NCBI GenBank assembly: GCA_964640935.1
Contig: CAZXIY010000001.1
Span: 1-50,418, forward strand
Origin: CAZXIY01 sp964640935
GTDB taxonomy: Archaea; Thermoplasmatota; Thermoplasmata; Methanomassiliicoccales; Methanomethylophilaceae
Direction of reading: 5' to 3'
DNA length: 50,418 bases
This document shows positions 32,403 to 40,724 of this stretch, one piece after another. The notes beneath the pieces were generated by a model, which was not told where the DNA came from, made no database searches, and saw nothing but the letters and a program-made list of their open reading frames with translations. The translations under genes were made by a program, and so were the position numbers. Numbering within the stretch: the stretch's first letter is position 1; each line of letters opens with the position of its first letter.

Positions 32403-32779
32403 CAATCCGCCTCCACAATCCTGAGATTCTTGACGCAGCACGACTGCCCCGCGATCACTTTCACGTCGCCGTTGCATTTCGGACATGAGAGCACCGGTAT
32501 AGTATGCTCTCCGTAGTCGCTCTCCAGCATCTTGACCTCGCCTTCGTACCCGCACGATTGGCAGTGCACGATGATCTTCTCGTGCTCTATCACGAGTTTG
32601 GATCCCTCTAACTTGGTATCTCTGGTGACAACCTCGTACGCGAACTCCATCTGTTCGGTGCCGAGACTGGTCATATCCCCTATGGTGAGCGTGACCTCTT
32701 CCACCTTCTCGACATTGTATTTCTCGAGTTCTCCCAGAATGGCGGTGACCAGATCCGATACCACAGAAACCTCATGCAT
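32402..32779 (-). CDS. hypA: Hydrogenase nickel-insertion protein HypA
   Basis: A 125-residue HypA nickel chaperone. ATG 32779 is chosen over the one seven codons upstream because HypA needs Met1-His2-Glu (MHEVSVVSDLV) as its nickel ligands. Zinc site: CQSCGYEG and CPKCNG. A second pair C-C (QSCCVKNLRI) follows. It delivers nickel to [NiFe]-hydrogenase large subunits. It is first in a run with hypD and the gene at 30788. HypB, its usual GTPase partner, is not adjacent; a CobW-type GTPase lies 8 kb away. Confidence 0.95.
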   Translation of the reverse strand: MHEVSVVSDLVTAILGELEKYNVEKVEEVTLTIGDMTSLGTEQMEFAYEVVTRDTKLEGSKLVIEHEKIIVHCQSCGYEGEVKMLESDYGEHTIPVLSCPKCNGDVKVIAGQSCCVKNLRIVEAD

Positions 32780-32843
32780 CGAGACCGTGAACGGCATCAT
32801 GCTTTTTACTTATGCGCCCGCCTGCAGGACAGAAAAGAGTGGA

Positions 32844-33500
32844 TCAGGGGGGTTTCGCCGAATCGCACATCTTCCTTATGGAGCACTTTCCGCACTTTGG
32901 ATTGTTCGGAAGGCAGACGACCTGCCCGTGCCTCACGAAATAGCGGTTGATATCGCTCCATCTTTCCCGCGGAGTGATGCGCATGAGTTCGAACTCGGTA
33001 TCCTCCGGATCCTTGGTCTTAACAAGACCTATCAGATTCGATATCCTGTGCACATGCGTGTCCACGCATACCGACGGTATGTCCATGGCATACGACCTGA
33101 CGCATGCTGCCGTCTTCCTTCCGACCATCGGAAGTTTGAGCAACTCGTCCGTATCCGACGGGACGACGGATCCATATGAATCCCTGAGGACCCGACAGCA
33201 TTCTACAATCGCCTTGCCCTTCTGTTTCGGGAATCCGGCCGGCCTTATCAGCTCAACGACGGTATCTACGTCCGCATCTGCCAGGGCCTCGATTGAATTG
33301 TATCTCGAAAAAAGGCTGTCTGATGCCTTGCGCGTATTGTCGTCCCTTGTCCTCTGGGACAGTATAGTGGCGATCAGAACATGGAACGGGTCCGGCGGCC
33401 ATTCGGGATTGAGACCTTCCGAAGAACGGCCGGGGTATGCCCCTTTGTTGTACTCCGGAGCAAGAGTGTCTAATATCCAGCATATGTCTTTTTCAGCCAT
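32844..33500 (-). CDS. nth: Endonuclease III
   Basis: A 218-residue base-excision repair glycosylase/AP-lyase for oxidised pyrimidines. The helix-hairpin-helix is LPMVGRKTAA with the catalytic Lys, the catalytic Asp is in VDTHVHRIS, and the [4Fe-4S] loop is C-x6-C-x2-C-x5-C (CLPNNPKCGKCSIRKMC). Compared with the bacterial enzyme the N terminus is slightly longer. Its start lies 31 bases inside the folC 3' end, so it is translationally linked to folC. Confidence 0.94.
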   Translation of the reverse strand: MAEKDICWILDTLAPEYNKGAYPGRSSEGLNPEWPPDPFHVLIATILSQRTRDDNTRKASDSLFSRYNSIEALADADVDTVVELIRPAGFPKQKGKAIVECCRVLRDSYGSVVPSDTDELLKLPMVGRKTAACVRSYAMDIPSVCVDTHVHRISNLIGLVKTKDPEDTEFELMRITPRERWSDINRYFVRHGQVVCLPNNPKCGKCSIRKMCDSAKPP

Positions 33501-34729
33501 TTCTCAGCCTCCGCCGCCATGAACAGCGACCCTGTTACCAGAACGCATCCGTCGCCGCGATCGTTCATTGCCCTTCTCATCGCGTCGTCGAAGTCCTCCT
33601 CGACGAATACGCGGCCGACGTATCTTTTGACTGCCGAGGCAACTTCAGCAGCGGGCCTCGCCCGTTCGGTATGCGGTAGCGTGACGACGACCTCCGACGC
33701 TATCTTTGAGATGTTCTCGGATACGCCGTTCAGATCCTTGTCCGCGAGTATCCCGAATACGATCGTGACCTTCCCGTATATTCTGGCTATGTTGCTTGCC
33801 ATGACACTGCTGCCGGCCTTGGTGTGCGACACGTCGATTATCAGCGGCATTCCGCGGATCTTCTGCATCCTACACGGCCACACCACGTTCTTCAGACCTT
33901 CGCGGATGAACGGTTCGAATCTCTCGCATTCGGCCGTCCTTCTGACAGCTTCTATGGCCATCGCCGCATTCTTCGACTGATAGTCACCTGCTACTCCTAC
34001 ATCGAACGTCTCGCCTTTGTATGACATGGTCAGTCCGTACATGGACGACGAGACGACAGTAGGCTCATCAACGATACAGACATCCGTCGCCGCAGACGCG
34101 GCGACATCCTCTATGACCTTCAATGCATCTCCGCTGTTGACTGTAACGACGGGTATGTTCCTCTTTATTATACCCGCTTTCTCAAAAGCTATCTTCGATA
34201 TCGTATCGCCGAGATACTGCGTATGCTCCATGCTTATGTTGGTAATCACTGACACTTCTGGCACAATGATATTGGTTGCATCGAATCTTCCGCCCATACC
34301 CACCTCTATGACGGCATAGTCCACCGCCATCCTGTGGAAATAGACAAAAGCTATAGCGGTCGTGACCTCGAAGAACGTGCACATCATCCCGGATGATCCC
34401 ATGTCCTCTACGATTGGCCTCATGAACCCCGCTATATCGATCAGGTCATCGTCGGATATCTTCTTCCCGCAGATCTCGATGCGTTCGTTGAAATCCGAGA
34501 TGTGCGGCGATGTGTACAGTCCCACCTTAGCTCCGGATGAACGGATTATGGATTCGATCATCGCACATGTCGATCCTTTTCCGTCCGTACCGGCGACGTG
34601 TATCGTCCTGAATGTGTTCTGAGGGTCGCCTAACCTCGACATCAGTTCGGTTATATTTTTCAGGCCGAGCTTTATTCCGTGAAGGCTGAGACCGTAGAGC
34701 CAGTCGATTATTTCCTGCTTATCGCTCAT
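33470..34729 (-). CDS. folC: Folylpolyglutamate synthase / dihydrofolate synthase family (Mur ligase)
   Basis: A 419-residue FolC-type Mur ligase. P-loop VAGTDGKGSTCAM, then LYTSPHISDFNERI, VIEVGMGGRFDATNII, and the central NISMEHTQYLG are family motifs. It adds glutamate to pterin cofactors using ATP. Archaeal methanogens use methanopterin rather than folate, so the true acceptor may be a tetrahydromethanopterin-like compound (inference). It ends with TAG, overlaps nth by 31 bases, and overlaps the asparagine-synthase-like gene upstream by eleven bases. Confidence 0.88.
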   Translation of the reverse strand: MSDKQEIIDWLYGLSLHGIKLGLKNITELMSRLGDPQNTFRTIHVAGTDGKGSTCAMIESIIRSSGAKVGLYTSPHISDFNERIEICGKKISDDDLIDIAGFMRPIVEDMGSSGMMCTFFEVTTAIAFVYFHRMAVDYAVIEVGMGGRFDATNIIVPEVSVITNISMEHTQYLGDTISKIAFEKAGIIKRNIPVVTVNSGDALKVIEDVAASAATDVCIVDEPTVVSSSMYGLTMSYKGETFDVGVAGDYQSKNAAMAIEAVRRTAECERFEPFIREGLKNVVWPCRMQKIRGMPLIIDVSHTKAGSSVMASNIARIYGKVTIVFGILADKDLNGVSENISKIASEVVVTLPHTERARPAAEVASAVKRYVGRVFVEEDFDDAMRRAMNDRGDGCVLVTGSLFMAAEAEKWLKKTYAGY

Positions 34730-35528
34730 GTCCTGCCTCTGAGCACATCCCGTCCACCATCTCGCTGACCGTCATACCTTTCTTCTTCGCTATCTTCCTG
34801 AACAGGTTCATCGCCCCGGATCCGTACTGGGCGGCCTTCTTCTTCTTCGCAGCGACCTCTGGCTGCCCGATGCTCTCGGCCACCTCTCTCAGGGCCTCTT
34901 TCCTGACGTCCCCGGGTATCAGGTCCTTCATGTCTATCCTTCCGACGACATCCGTGACGGCAGCATCGAGATACGGATAAAGTATGGTCTTACCGAAATG
35001 ATCCGCCACCGCTTTCTCGTGCTTCAACGTCTCGTTGAGGAGCCTGGTCATGTCGGCTCCCATCTGATCCCTGAGGTCGTCGGCAGAAAGCCCGATATAT
35101 TTGGAATAGCCGGCAAAAAGCTCGTCCGCCCCCTGCCCGCCTATAATCAGATCTTCTTTGCATTCTTTGGACACATAGTAGAGCGGGATCTCGAATGACA
35201 GAGTTATGGGATTCACAGTCCCGGTTATGGAGACCATCTGACGGATGTTCTCCTCGATATCATCCTCGGATATCAGCACATGTTTCCAACCCAATCCTAT
35301 GACCTTGGCAAGGTCCTCTGATTCTCTGACATCGTACGCATTCTCCACTCCGGCAGTATACAGAGTGACCGACGACGCATATTCTTTGACGATCGACGCC
35401 ACTATGCCGCTGTCCAGCCCACCCGAGAATGCAACGGCGATATCCTTTCCGCCGACCATCCTCTCGATGGTCGACCTTAGAGCCTCTGTCAGTTCAGATG
35501 ACATGTCCATGCGGGAAAAAGCGAACAT
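34719..35528 (-). CDS. Asparagine-synthase-like ATP pyrophosphatase (no glutaminase domain)
   Basis: A 269-residue protein of the asparagine synthase C-terminal (AANH) type. The PP-motif SGGLDSGIVASIV is near residue 35, followed by GGQGADELFAGYSKY and LYPYLDAAVTDV, typical of the AsnB synthetase half. There is no N-terminal glutaminase, so it must use ammonia or a partner, as in small archaeal family members; the acceptor is unknown. Starts 35528, 35510 and 35504 are all possible. A TAG ten codons upstream of the first ATG is in frame with a further 35-codon open stretch (see the uORF entry). Overlaps folC by eleven bases. Confidence 0.75.
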   Translation of the reverse strand: MFAFSRMDMSSELTEALRSTIERMVGGKDIAVAFSGGLDSGIVASIVKEYASSVTLYTAGVENAYDVRESEDLAKVIGLGWKHVLISEDDIEENIRQMVSITGTVNPITLSFEIPLYYVSKECKEDLIIGGQGADELFAGYSKYIGLSADDLRDQMGADMTRLLNETLKHEKAVADHFGKTILYPYLDAAVTDVVGRIDMKDLIPGDVRKEALREVAESIGQPEVAAKKKKAAQYGSGAMNLFRKIAKKKGMTVSEMVDGMCSEAGHER

Positions 35529-35555
35529 TACCCATTTATTACTATCCCACCGTAT

Positions 35556-35663
35556 CTACGCCAAGCTCGTTAGTACGGAACAGCCCCAGTGTTCGGTTTT
35601 TGAAGATGTCATTCGGGCATGGTCGTCCGACCCTTCGATAACGACGAACATAATGTACGCCAT
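35556..35663 (-). other. Possible amber-interrupted upstream frame / uORF
   Basis: From ATG 35663, 35 codons run in frame to a TAG at 35556-35558 and then, ten codons later, into the ATG at 35528 of the asparagine-synthase-like gene. A TATA-like ACTATACC around 35683-35692 could start a leaderless mRNA here. If TAG is decoded as pyrrolysine, the protein would gain about 46 N-terminal residues. No similarity to a known domain is visible, so a chance uORF is at least as likely. Confidence 0.25.
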
Positions 35664-35758
35664 ATTGGCCCGACTTTATTCATGAGTGGTATAGTATCAT
35701 CAATCAAAAAACATCATCTCTAGAGAAACCTTTTTATATAGAAGCTCTCGGGAGTGCT

Positions 35759-36190
35759 ATGAGGAGCGTAACGAGGATAGGCGTATCTCTGGAACCCGAC
35801 CTTTTGGAAGAGTTCGACGAATGCATATCCGAAAAAAAGTATGTCAGCCGTTCGGAGGCCATACGCGATCTCGTGCGCGATTCCTTAGAAGAGAGCAGAC
35901 TGGACTCCGGCGACAACTATGTCTCCGGTATAATCGTGACGATATTCGACACGACATCCTGCGGCTCTACGCAGACCCTCCCGGCCATCCGCAAAAATCA
36001 CATAGATTCGATTTCGGCAATGATGAATAAGAATCTAGGAAACGGAAAGGTCATGGAGATACTGATCGTCAGCGGAGAGATGCAGGAGCTGAAGGGACTC
36101 GTCAGCGAGATCTCGTCCACGAAAGGCGTGATGAGGAGCAAACTCACCACGATCGCTCCCGACACGTTCGATATGCATAATGTCAGATGA
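35759..36190 (+). CDS. NikR-family ribbon-helix-helix regulator lacking nickel ligands
   Basis: A 143-residue NikR-type protein: an N-terminal ribbon-helix-helix (VTRIGVSLEPDLLEEFDE ... YVSRSEAIRDLVR) and a C-terminal ACT-like regulatory domain ending VSSTKGVMRSKLTTIA-like. In NikR the nickel site needs three His and one Cys (H76, H87, H89, C95 in E. coli numbering). Here the aligned residues are N90, N92 and V98 with only H81 nearby, so square-planar nickel binding is not expected. It may sense another ligand. TATA-like TTTTTATATAG lies 25 nt upstream. A cysteine-rich DUF2284 gene follows after 17 bases, suggesting an operon. Confidence 0.88.
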   Translation: MRSVTRIGVSLEPDLLEEFDECISEKKYVSRSEAIRDLVRDSLEESRLDSGDNYVSGIIVTIFDTTSCGSTQTLPAIRKNHIDSISAMMNKNLGNGKVMEILIVSGEMQELKGLVSEISSTKGVMRSKLTTIAPDTFDMHNVR

Positions 36191-36207
36191 CAATGGTGGT
36201 AAGATAA

Positions 36208-36771
36208 ATGGATGGAAAGAAGATCGACAGGCTACTAGGCAGCGAGAACGGATACACGTTCCTACAGGGCATGCCTGTACCCGATGCCGAGTGCCAGGAT
36301 ACAATCGACCACGATTCTGTTTGCAAAGAATGCGGCGCTTACAAAAAAAGTTACATTTGCCAGGAAATGGAAGGGAGCGACGGAAGGTCGCTATCTGATC
36401 TGGCACATTATGATGAGGCCGCTGTCCTGTCGAAAGATTATAAGGTCGATAGGGACGACAGTGCCTCCATATACAGGATAAGGAACTCTTTCCAGAACCT
36501 CTGCAGGATGGTCAGCCTGGAATACCAGGCATCTGGGGAAGATGTGTTCCCGATGTCCAGTTTCACAGGAAAATGCTCGCACTGCAACGAATGCAACTGC
36601 GTCAAGGGGACTCCATGCGGATGCCCGGACAGCAGAGTGTCTCCGATGAAGTGCTACGGCATATCCGAGGACAAATATTTGGATGAGATAGGGGTCAAGC
36701 ACAGTTCCGATCCGGACACGCTCACCCTTTGCGGCCTGTTCCTTACCAAGAAGCAGGTCAAGACGAATTGA
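36208..36771 (+). CDS. DUF2284-like cysteine-rich metal-binding protein
   Basis: A 187-residue protein with many cysteines: C29, C39, C42, C51, then a dense cluster C123, C126, C129, C131, C137, C139 and C149. The segment GKCSHCNECNCVKGTPCGCP followed by SPMKCYGIS matches the DUF2284 'predicted metal-binding' pattern (C-x2-C-x2-C...PC-x-hP). The protein probably holds iron-sulfur clusters or another metal. It follows the NikR-like regulator by 17 bases and overlaps the convergent gene at 36758 by 14 bases. Biochemical function of the family is unknown. Confidence 0.75.
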   Translation: MDGKKIDRLLGSENGYTFLQGMPVPDAECQDTIDHDSVCKECGAYKKSYICQEMEGSDGRSLSDLAHYDEAAVLSKDYKVDRDDSASIYRIRNSFQNLCRMVSLEYQASGEDVFPMSSFTGKCSHCNECNCVKGTPCGCPDSRVSPMKCYGISEDKYLDEIGVKHSSDPDTLTLCGLFLTKKQVKTN

Positions 36772-37306
36772 AACCGACCACCATCGTCGACGTTCTGGCA
36801 CCGATAGGCTGACCGAAGTATTCCTTCAGCATCATATCGGAGGTCGGCGACGGAGAGGCCGATACGGCATCTGTTATCGTATCGGCGTCTCCGAACCCCA
36901 GAAATTCCATCGGCGGCATCACGAATCTTTCTGTGCCGTCGGATCTGACATTCGCGAACAATACGAAATCTGACGAGACCCAGATGACATCTGGACGTCC
37001 GAGGAGCTCTTCTTTCATATCGTCGTTCACCATAGTGCCGACGATCTCTCCGGACGATGACACCATCTGTATCACCGCGCTCTTCGTCCATCTTCTGTAC
37101 ATCCCGTTGTCGTAGATCACGCAAAGACGGTACTTCCTGCGCATGATCTCTTCGTAGGCATCGTTCACGACATCCATCTGCGTAACCGACCTGACGCTGC
37201 GTTCCTCCTCCAGGATCCTCTCGGAGATCGCATCATCCATCGGAAATGCCGCAACTATGCCCGAGATCCCGTTGATGATCTCGGCAGCCTCGTCAGCGAT
37301 ACCCAT
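36758..37306 (-). CDS. Unknown archaeal protein
   Basis: A 182-residue soluble protein. The ATG at 37306 (MGIADEAAEI) is chosen because a TATA-like TCTTTTAATTC lies about 25 nt upstream, while the open frame starting at 37357 would begin before that promoter. The body alternates strands and helices (KYRLCVIYDNGMYRRW, AVIQMVSSSGEIVGTMV, VIWVSSDFVLFANV). The last 45 residues are rich in Ala, Ser and Asp and probably disordered. No cysteine cluster or enzyme motif is present. It is divergent from topA. Confidence 0.55.
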   Translation of the reverse strand: MGIADEAAEIINGISGIVAAFPMDDAISERILEEERSVRSVTQMDVVNDAYEEIMRRKYRLCVIYDNGMYRRWTKSAVIQMVSSSGEIVGTMVNDDMKEELLGRPDVIWVSSDFVLFANVRSDGTERFVMPPMEFLGFGDADTITDAVSASPSPTSDMMLKEYFGQPIGARTSTMVVGFNSS

Positions 37307-37392
37307 GTGGTGGGCATCGCATACCGAATTAAAAGAAACGCCGATTCGACGGCACAACTTTATTAATAATAAGGAACGGTTAAAGCAGACCG

Positions 37393-39642
37393 ATGAGGAA
37401 GCTCATAATAACTGAGAAGGCAAATGCCGCCAGAAGGATCTCCACCATCCTGTCCGATGGGAAATCGCATTCGAAGAGCAACGGCGGTGTCACTATCATT
37501 TCATTCTCGGCCGGAGGCGACGATTACGACGTGGTCAGCCTCAGGGGCCACATTATCGAACTCGACTACTCGTCCGAGTTCAACGATTGGAGCGCGAGTT
37601 CTCCAGTAGATCTCGTTTACGCTCCGCAGGTCAAGACGGTGCGCGTCAAGAGCATACTGGACGCGATTAAGGAACTCGCCGACAAGGCCGACGAGATAAT
37701 AATCGCGACCGACTACGATAGGGAAGGGGAACTCATCGGCATGGAGACCGTGACCGCGGTCCACGTCGATATGTCGAAGGTCAAAAGGGCCAAGTTCAGC
37801 GCCCTCACCAAAGGAGAAGTGGAGGCGGCGTTCAGCAACCTCGCTCTTCCGGACGAAAGGCTCGCTGCGGCTGCCGAAGCGAGGCAGATCATCGATCTGT
37901 CATGGGGTGCCGTCCTGACGAGACTCATATCCCTGTCCGCCGGACAGGTGGGCAAGAACTTCATGTCCGTCGGAAGGGTACAGAGCCCTACGCTCAAGCT
38001 CCTGGTGGACAGGAACGACGAGATCTCCAAATTCATTCCCGTTCCGTTCTGGAAGATCATCGGAAAGTTCGGTATGCTCGCGTTCAAGGGGGAGCACGAA
38101 TCCAACCCATTCTGGAAGAAGGAAGAGGCCGATGCCGCCTTCGCCATATGCAAGGATGTTAAACAGGGTACCGTCGAGCAATACGAAGTATCCATGAAGG
38201 AAGAGTACAGACCATCCCCGTTCGACACCACGCAGATGCAGGTCGAGGCCAACAAGATCGGGATACCTCCGGCTGCAGCGATGAAGCTCGCAGAGGATCT
38301 GTACACCGGCGGTTACATCTCATATCCGCGTACCGAGAACACAGAGTATCCGAGGAGCCTCGGTCTCAGGTCGGTACTGGAGAAACTTAAGGAATCTGAT
38401 TTCAAGGCCGAAGCGACGGAGATACTGTCGCAGGAGACCATATCGCCGTCCAGAGGAAAGAGAAGGACCACGGACCACCCTCCGATATACCCTACATCAG
38501 GGGCGAAATCGGAGAAGATGAAAGGCGACAAATGGAAGCTTTACGAACTCATCGTCAGAAGGTTCCTCGCCACACTCGGACCTAATGCAGAAGCAGAGAT
38601 CACCAAGTGCGTCGTCGATGTCTCCGGACAGAAGTTCAACGCCGACGGCTATGTCCTTAAGAAAGAGGGCTGGAAGAAATATTACAAGAAATATCTGACG
38701 ATACAGCACGTCACGATACCGAAACTGGAGATCGGTTCGGAGATCGACGTGAGATCCATGGTCACCGAAGAGGCAGAGACCAAACCGCCGTACAGGTACA
38801 ATCAGGGTTCTCTCATCCAGGAGATGGATAAGCTCGGGCTCGGCACCAAAAGTACAAGGCACGACATCATCGGCAAGCTGTACTCCAGGAACTACGTCCA
38901 GGGCAACTACATGATGCCCACCGCAAGCGGCATAGCTCTCACGAAATCGCTGGAGAAGCACGGCGGCGGCATAACCGAGCCGGAGATGACATCGAAGCTC
39001 GAGAGCGACATGGTGAAGATCAGCAGCGGAGAGAAGACCATCGAGAACGTCGTCGAGGAATCTCAGGGAATGCTGCATGATGCCGCAGAGAAGATCGACA
39101 AGGACAGCCAGGAGATCGGCGACGAGATAAAATCGGCCCTCCACGCACAGCAGTTCATCGGGATCTGTCCGAAATGCGGCAATAACATGACCATCAAGAA
39201 ATCGAAGAACGGGAACTTCATCGGGTGCGACGGATATCCGGAATGCACTTGCGCGTATCCTATGCCGAGAGGGGCCCTCGTCCAGACGACAGAGGAGAAA
39301 TGCGAGGTATGCGGACTTCCGAAGCTCAAGGTCATAAGGAAGGGCAACCCGCCTCAGATCATCTGCATAGACCCGAAATGCAGCAGCAACACATCCAAGA
39401 CATACCTCGGAACGTGCCCGACCTGCAAGAAAGGGACCATCAGGATAATGTACTCCAGAGCGGGAAGGCGCTTCGCCGGATGCTCCGAGTGGCCTACATG
39501 CACTCAGACGTACCCGCTTAGGCCGAGAGGGACCATAACTCCCACAGGCAAGGCCTGCGAGCTTTGCGGAGCTCCGATGATACAGCTCGGCAATATCGAG
39601 GAATGTATCAACACCGCATGCCCCAGCAGGGCCAGAAAGTGA
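37393..39642 (+). CDS. topA: DNA topoisomerase I (type IA)
   Basis: A 749-residue type IA topoisomerase relaxing negative supercoils. The Toprim motif is ATDYDREGELIG near residue 105, the catalytic tyrosine is Y311 in GYISYPRTEN, and the core contains SVGRVQSPTL and DLSWGAVLTRL. The C terminus has four zinc-ribbon modules (CPKCGNNM, CEVCGLPK, CPTCKKGT, CELCGAPM, each with a partner pair), as in archaeal TopA. The TATA-like TTTATTAATAATAAGG at about 37358-37373 is about 25 nt before the ATG. Confidence 0.95.
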   Translation: MRKLIITEKANAARRISTILSDGKSHSKSNGGVTIISFSAGGDDYDVVSLRGHIIELDYSSEFNDWSASSPVDLVYAPQVKTVRVKSILDAIKELADKADEIIIATDYDREGELIGMETVTAVHVDMSKVKRAKFSALTKGEVEAAFSNLALPDERLAAAAEARQIIDLSWGAVLTRLISLSAGQVGKNFMSVGRVQSPTLKLLVDRNDEISKFIPVPFWKIIGKFGMLAFKGEHESNPFWKKEEADAAFAICKDVKQGTVEQYEVSMKEEYRPSPFDTTQMQVEANKIGIPPAAAMKLAEDLYTGGYISYPRTENTEYPRSLGLRSVLEKLKESDFKAEATEILSQETISPSRGKRRTTDHPPIYPTSGAKSEKMKGDKWKLYELIVRRFLATLGPNAEAEITKCVVDVSGQKFNADGYVLKKEGWKKYYKKYLTIQHVTIPKLEIGSEIDVRSMVTEEAETKPPYRYNQGSLIQEMDKLGLGTKSTRHDIIGKLYSRNYVQGNYMMPTASGIALTKSLEKHGGGITEPEMTSKLESDMVKISSGEKTIENVVEESQGMLHDAAEKIDKDSQEIGDEIKSALHAQQFIGICPKCGNNMTIKKSKNGNFIGCDGYPECTCAYPMPRGALVQTTEEKCEVCGLPKLKVIRKGNPPQIICIDPKCSSNTSKTYLGTCPTCKKGTIRIMYSRAGRRFAGCSEWPTCTQTYPLRPRGTITPTGKACELCGAPMIQLGNIEECINTACPSRARK

Positions 39643-39644
39643 AT

Positions 39645-40100
39645 TTATCCGATCGTCACTATGCGATGGGCAGGATCCTTGCAGTCGGGATCGTGGCAAT
39701 TCGGATCCGCACAGCTGTCGCTGTCGATGAACGACACGTCTTTGCGACCGGGTATCGTGCCAATGGCGCGTTCCGTCACCGAGCACATCACATCGTATTC
39801 GATGCCGTACACTATCACGTTGACGATCGAAGTGTAATCTCCGACCTTGTTCGCGAAGACCGACTTGGAACGGACATTGCCGTTCTCCGTCGTGCATGAC
39901 AGGGACAGCAGCTCGTCGCCCGAATTGAAATTGGCTTTGATATGCCCTATGGCGGCCGCTCCGGCGGCAGCGCATCCTTTGGCTATCTCCGATATGACTC
40001 CGATGAAAACTTTATTGGCGTCATCCGCGGACATGCCGCCGAGATCTCCGCTGATCCTGACGACCGCGATCGTCGGTATGAATTCCGGATCGGACGTCAA
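39645..40100 (-). CDS. Unknown protein with Cys/His-rich tail, partner of CobW
   Basis: A 151-residue protein. The body (TIAVVRISGDLGGMSADDAN, VIVYGIEYDVMCSVTERAIG) is alpha/beta and not recognised. The last 25 residues carry a metal-binding-like set C-x4-C-x4-C-x3-H (DSCADPNCHDPDCKDPAH). Its start lies four bases inside the 3' end of the CobW-type GTPase gene, so the two are translated together. A metal-acceptor or chaperone role for the tail is inferred from this pairing. Confidence 0.6.
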   Translation of the reverse strand: MTSDPEFIPTIAVVRISGDLGGMSADDANKVFIGVISEIAKGCAAAGAAAIGHIKANFNSGDELLSLSCTTENGNVRSKSVFANKVGDYTSIVNVIVYGIEYDVMCSVTERAIGTIPGRKDVSFIDSDSCADPNCHDPDCKDPAHRIVTIG

Positions 40101-40690
40101 TTCTCGATCGCCTCGACGGCCTGCTCGATACCTGTTCCTATATCGGCCCTTACATTCATTATAACACCAGAATATCCGAATTCCCTGATACCGTCCGTTA
40201 TCTCGGATATCTCAGCATCGTCGACCGTGTCCACTTTGTTCAGAAGAACGAGATCGGCCACTTTGAGATGATTCCTCATCGGCCTCTCGAACATCTTCTT
40301 CGTCTTGACGAATCTCTCGGCGTCTATAACATCCACAATAGAGATCCTATCCACACCGAGTCCCGGAACTCCGTCCAAAGAACTGAGGATGTACGACGGA
40401 TCCGCGATGCCCGTAGGCTCGACGATCACCGTATCCGGGGAGTACTGCGTGTTAAGCAGCCTGAGATCGTCTATGAGGTTTGCCTTGAGCGTACAGCAGA
40501 CGCATCCGCCCTTCAAATCCCTGACCATGAGGCCATTCTTCTCGAGCACCTCGCTGTCGACCCCCATGGCACCGAAGTCGTTCTCGATGATGACGACCTT
40601 CTTCCCCTCTTTCATGAGCGGACCGGCCATCTTCAAAATTACGGACGTCTTGCCGACACCTAGCATTCCGGACACTATGATCAGATGCAT
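40097..40690 (-). CDS. CobW/COG0523-type metal-chaperone GTPase
   Basis: A 197-residue G3E-family GTPase: Walker A SGMLGVGKTS, Walker B with EPTGIADP, the metal-binding motif GGCVCCT (CxCC) in LKGGCVCCTLKANL, and the guanine motif LNKVD. COG0523 proteins transfer zinc, cobalt, nickel or iron to target enzymes with GTP hydrolysis. It lacks the C-terminal CobW_C domain, so it is a short version. It overlaps the Cys-tail gene by four bases. It could serve hydrogenase or corrinoid-protein maturation, but no target is shown. Confidence 0.9.
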   Translation of the reverse strand: MHLIIVSGMLGVGKTSVILKMAGPLMKEGKKVVIIENDFGAMGVDSEVLEKNGLMVRDLKGGCVCCTLKANLIDDLRLLNTQYSPDTVIVEPTGIADPSYILSSLDGVPGLGVDRISIVDVIDAERFVKTKKMFERPMRNHLKVADLVLLNKVDTVDDAEISEITDGIREFGYSGVIMNVRADIGTGIEQAVEAIEN

Positions 40691-40724
40691 TTGAACTGCA
40701 TATCGTTTCCAGAATGATAAACGT

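Noticed and set aside
33253..33470. Pyrrolysine readthrough of the folC TAG
   Set aside because: Continuing past TAG gives about 30 codons that lie inside nth in another frame, with no domain; normal termination is far more likely.
35695..35735. Possible NikR operator upstream of the NikR-like gene
   Set aside because: The A+T-rich stretch has short direct repeats (CATC) but no clear inverted repeat like the known NikR half-sites.
38497..39975. A 492-codon open frame antisense to topA
   Set aside because: Covers the topA zinc fingers in antisense; no recognisable domain, no promoter or ribosome site at its start.
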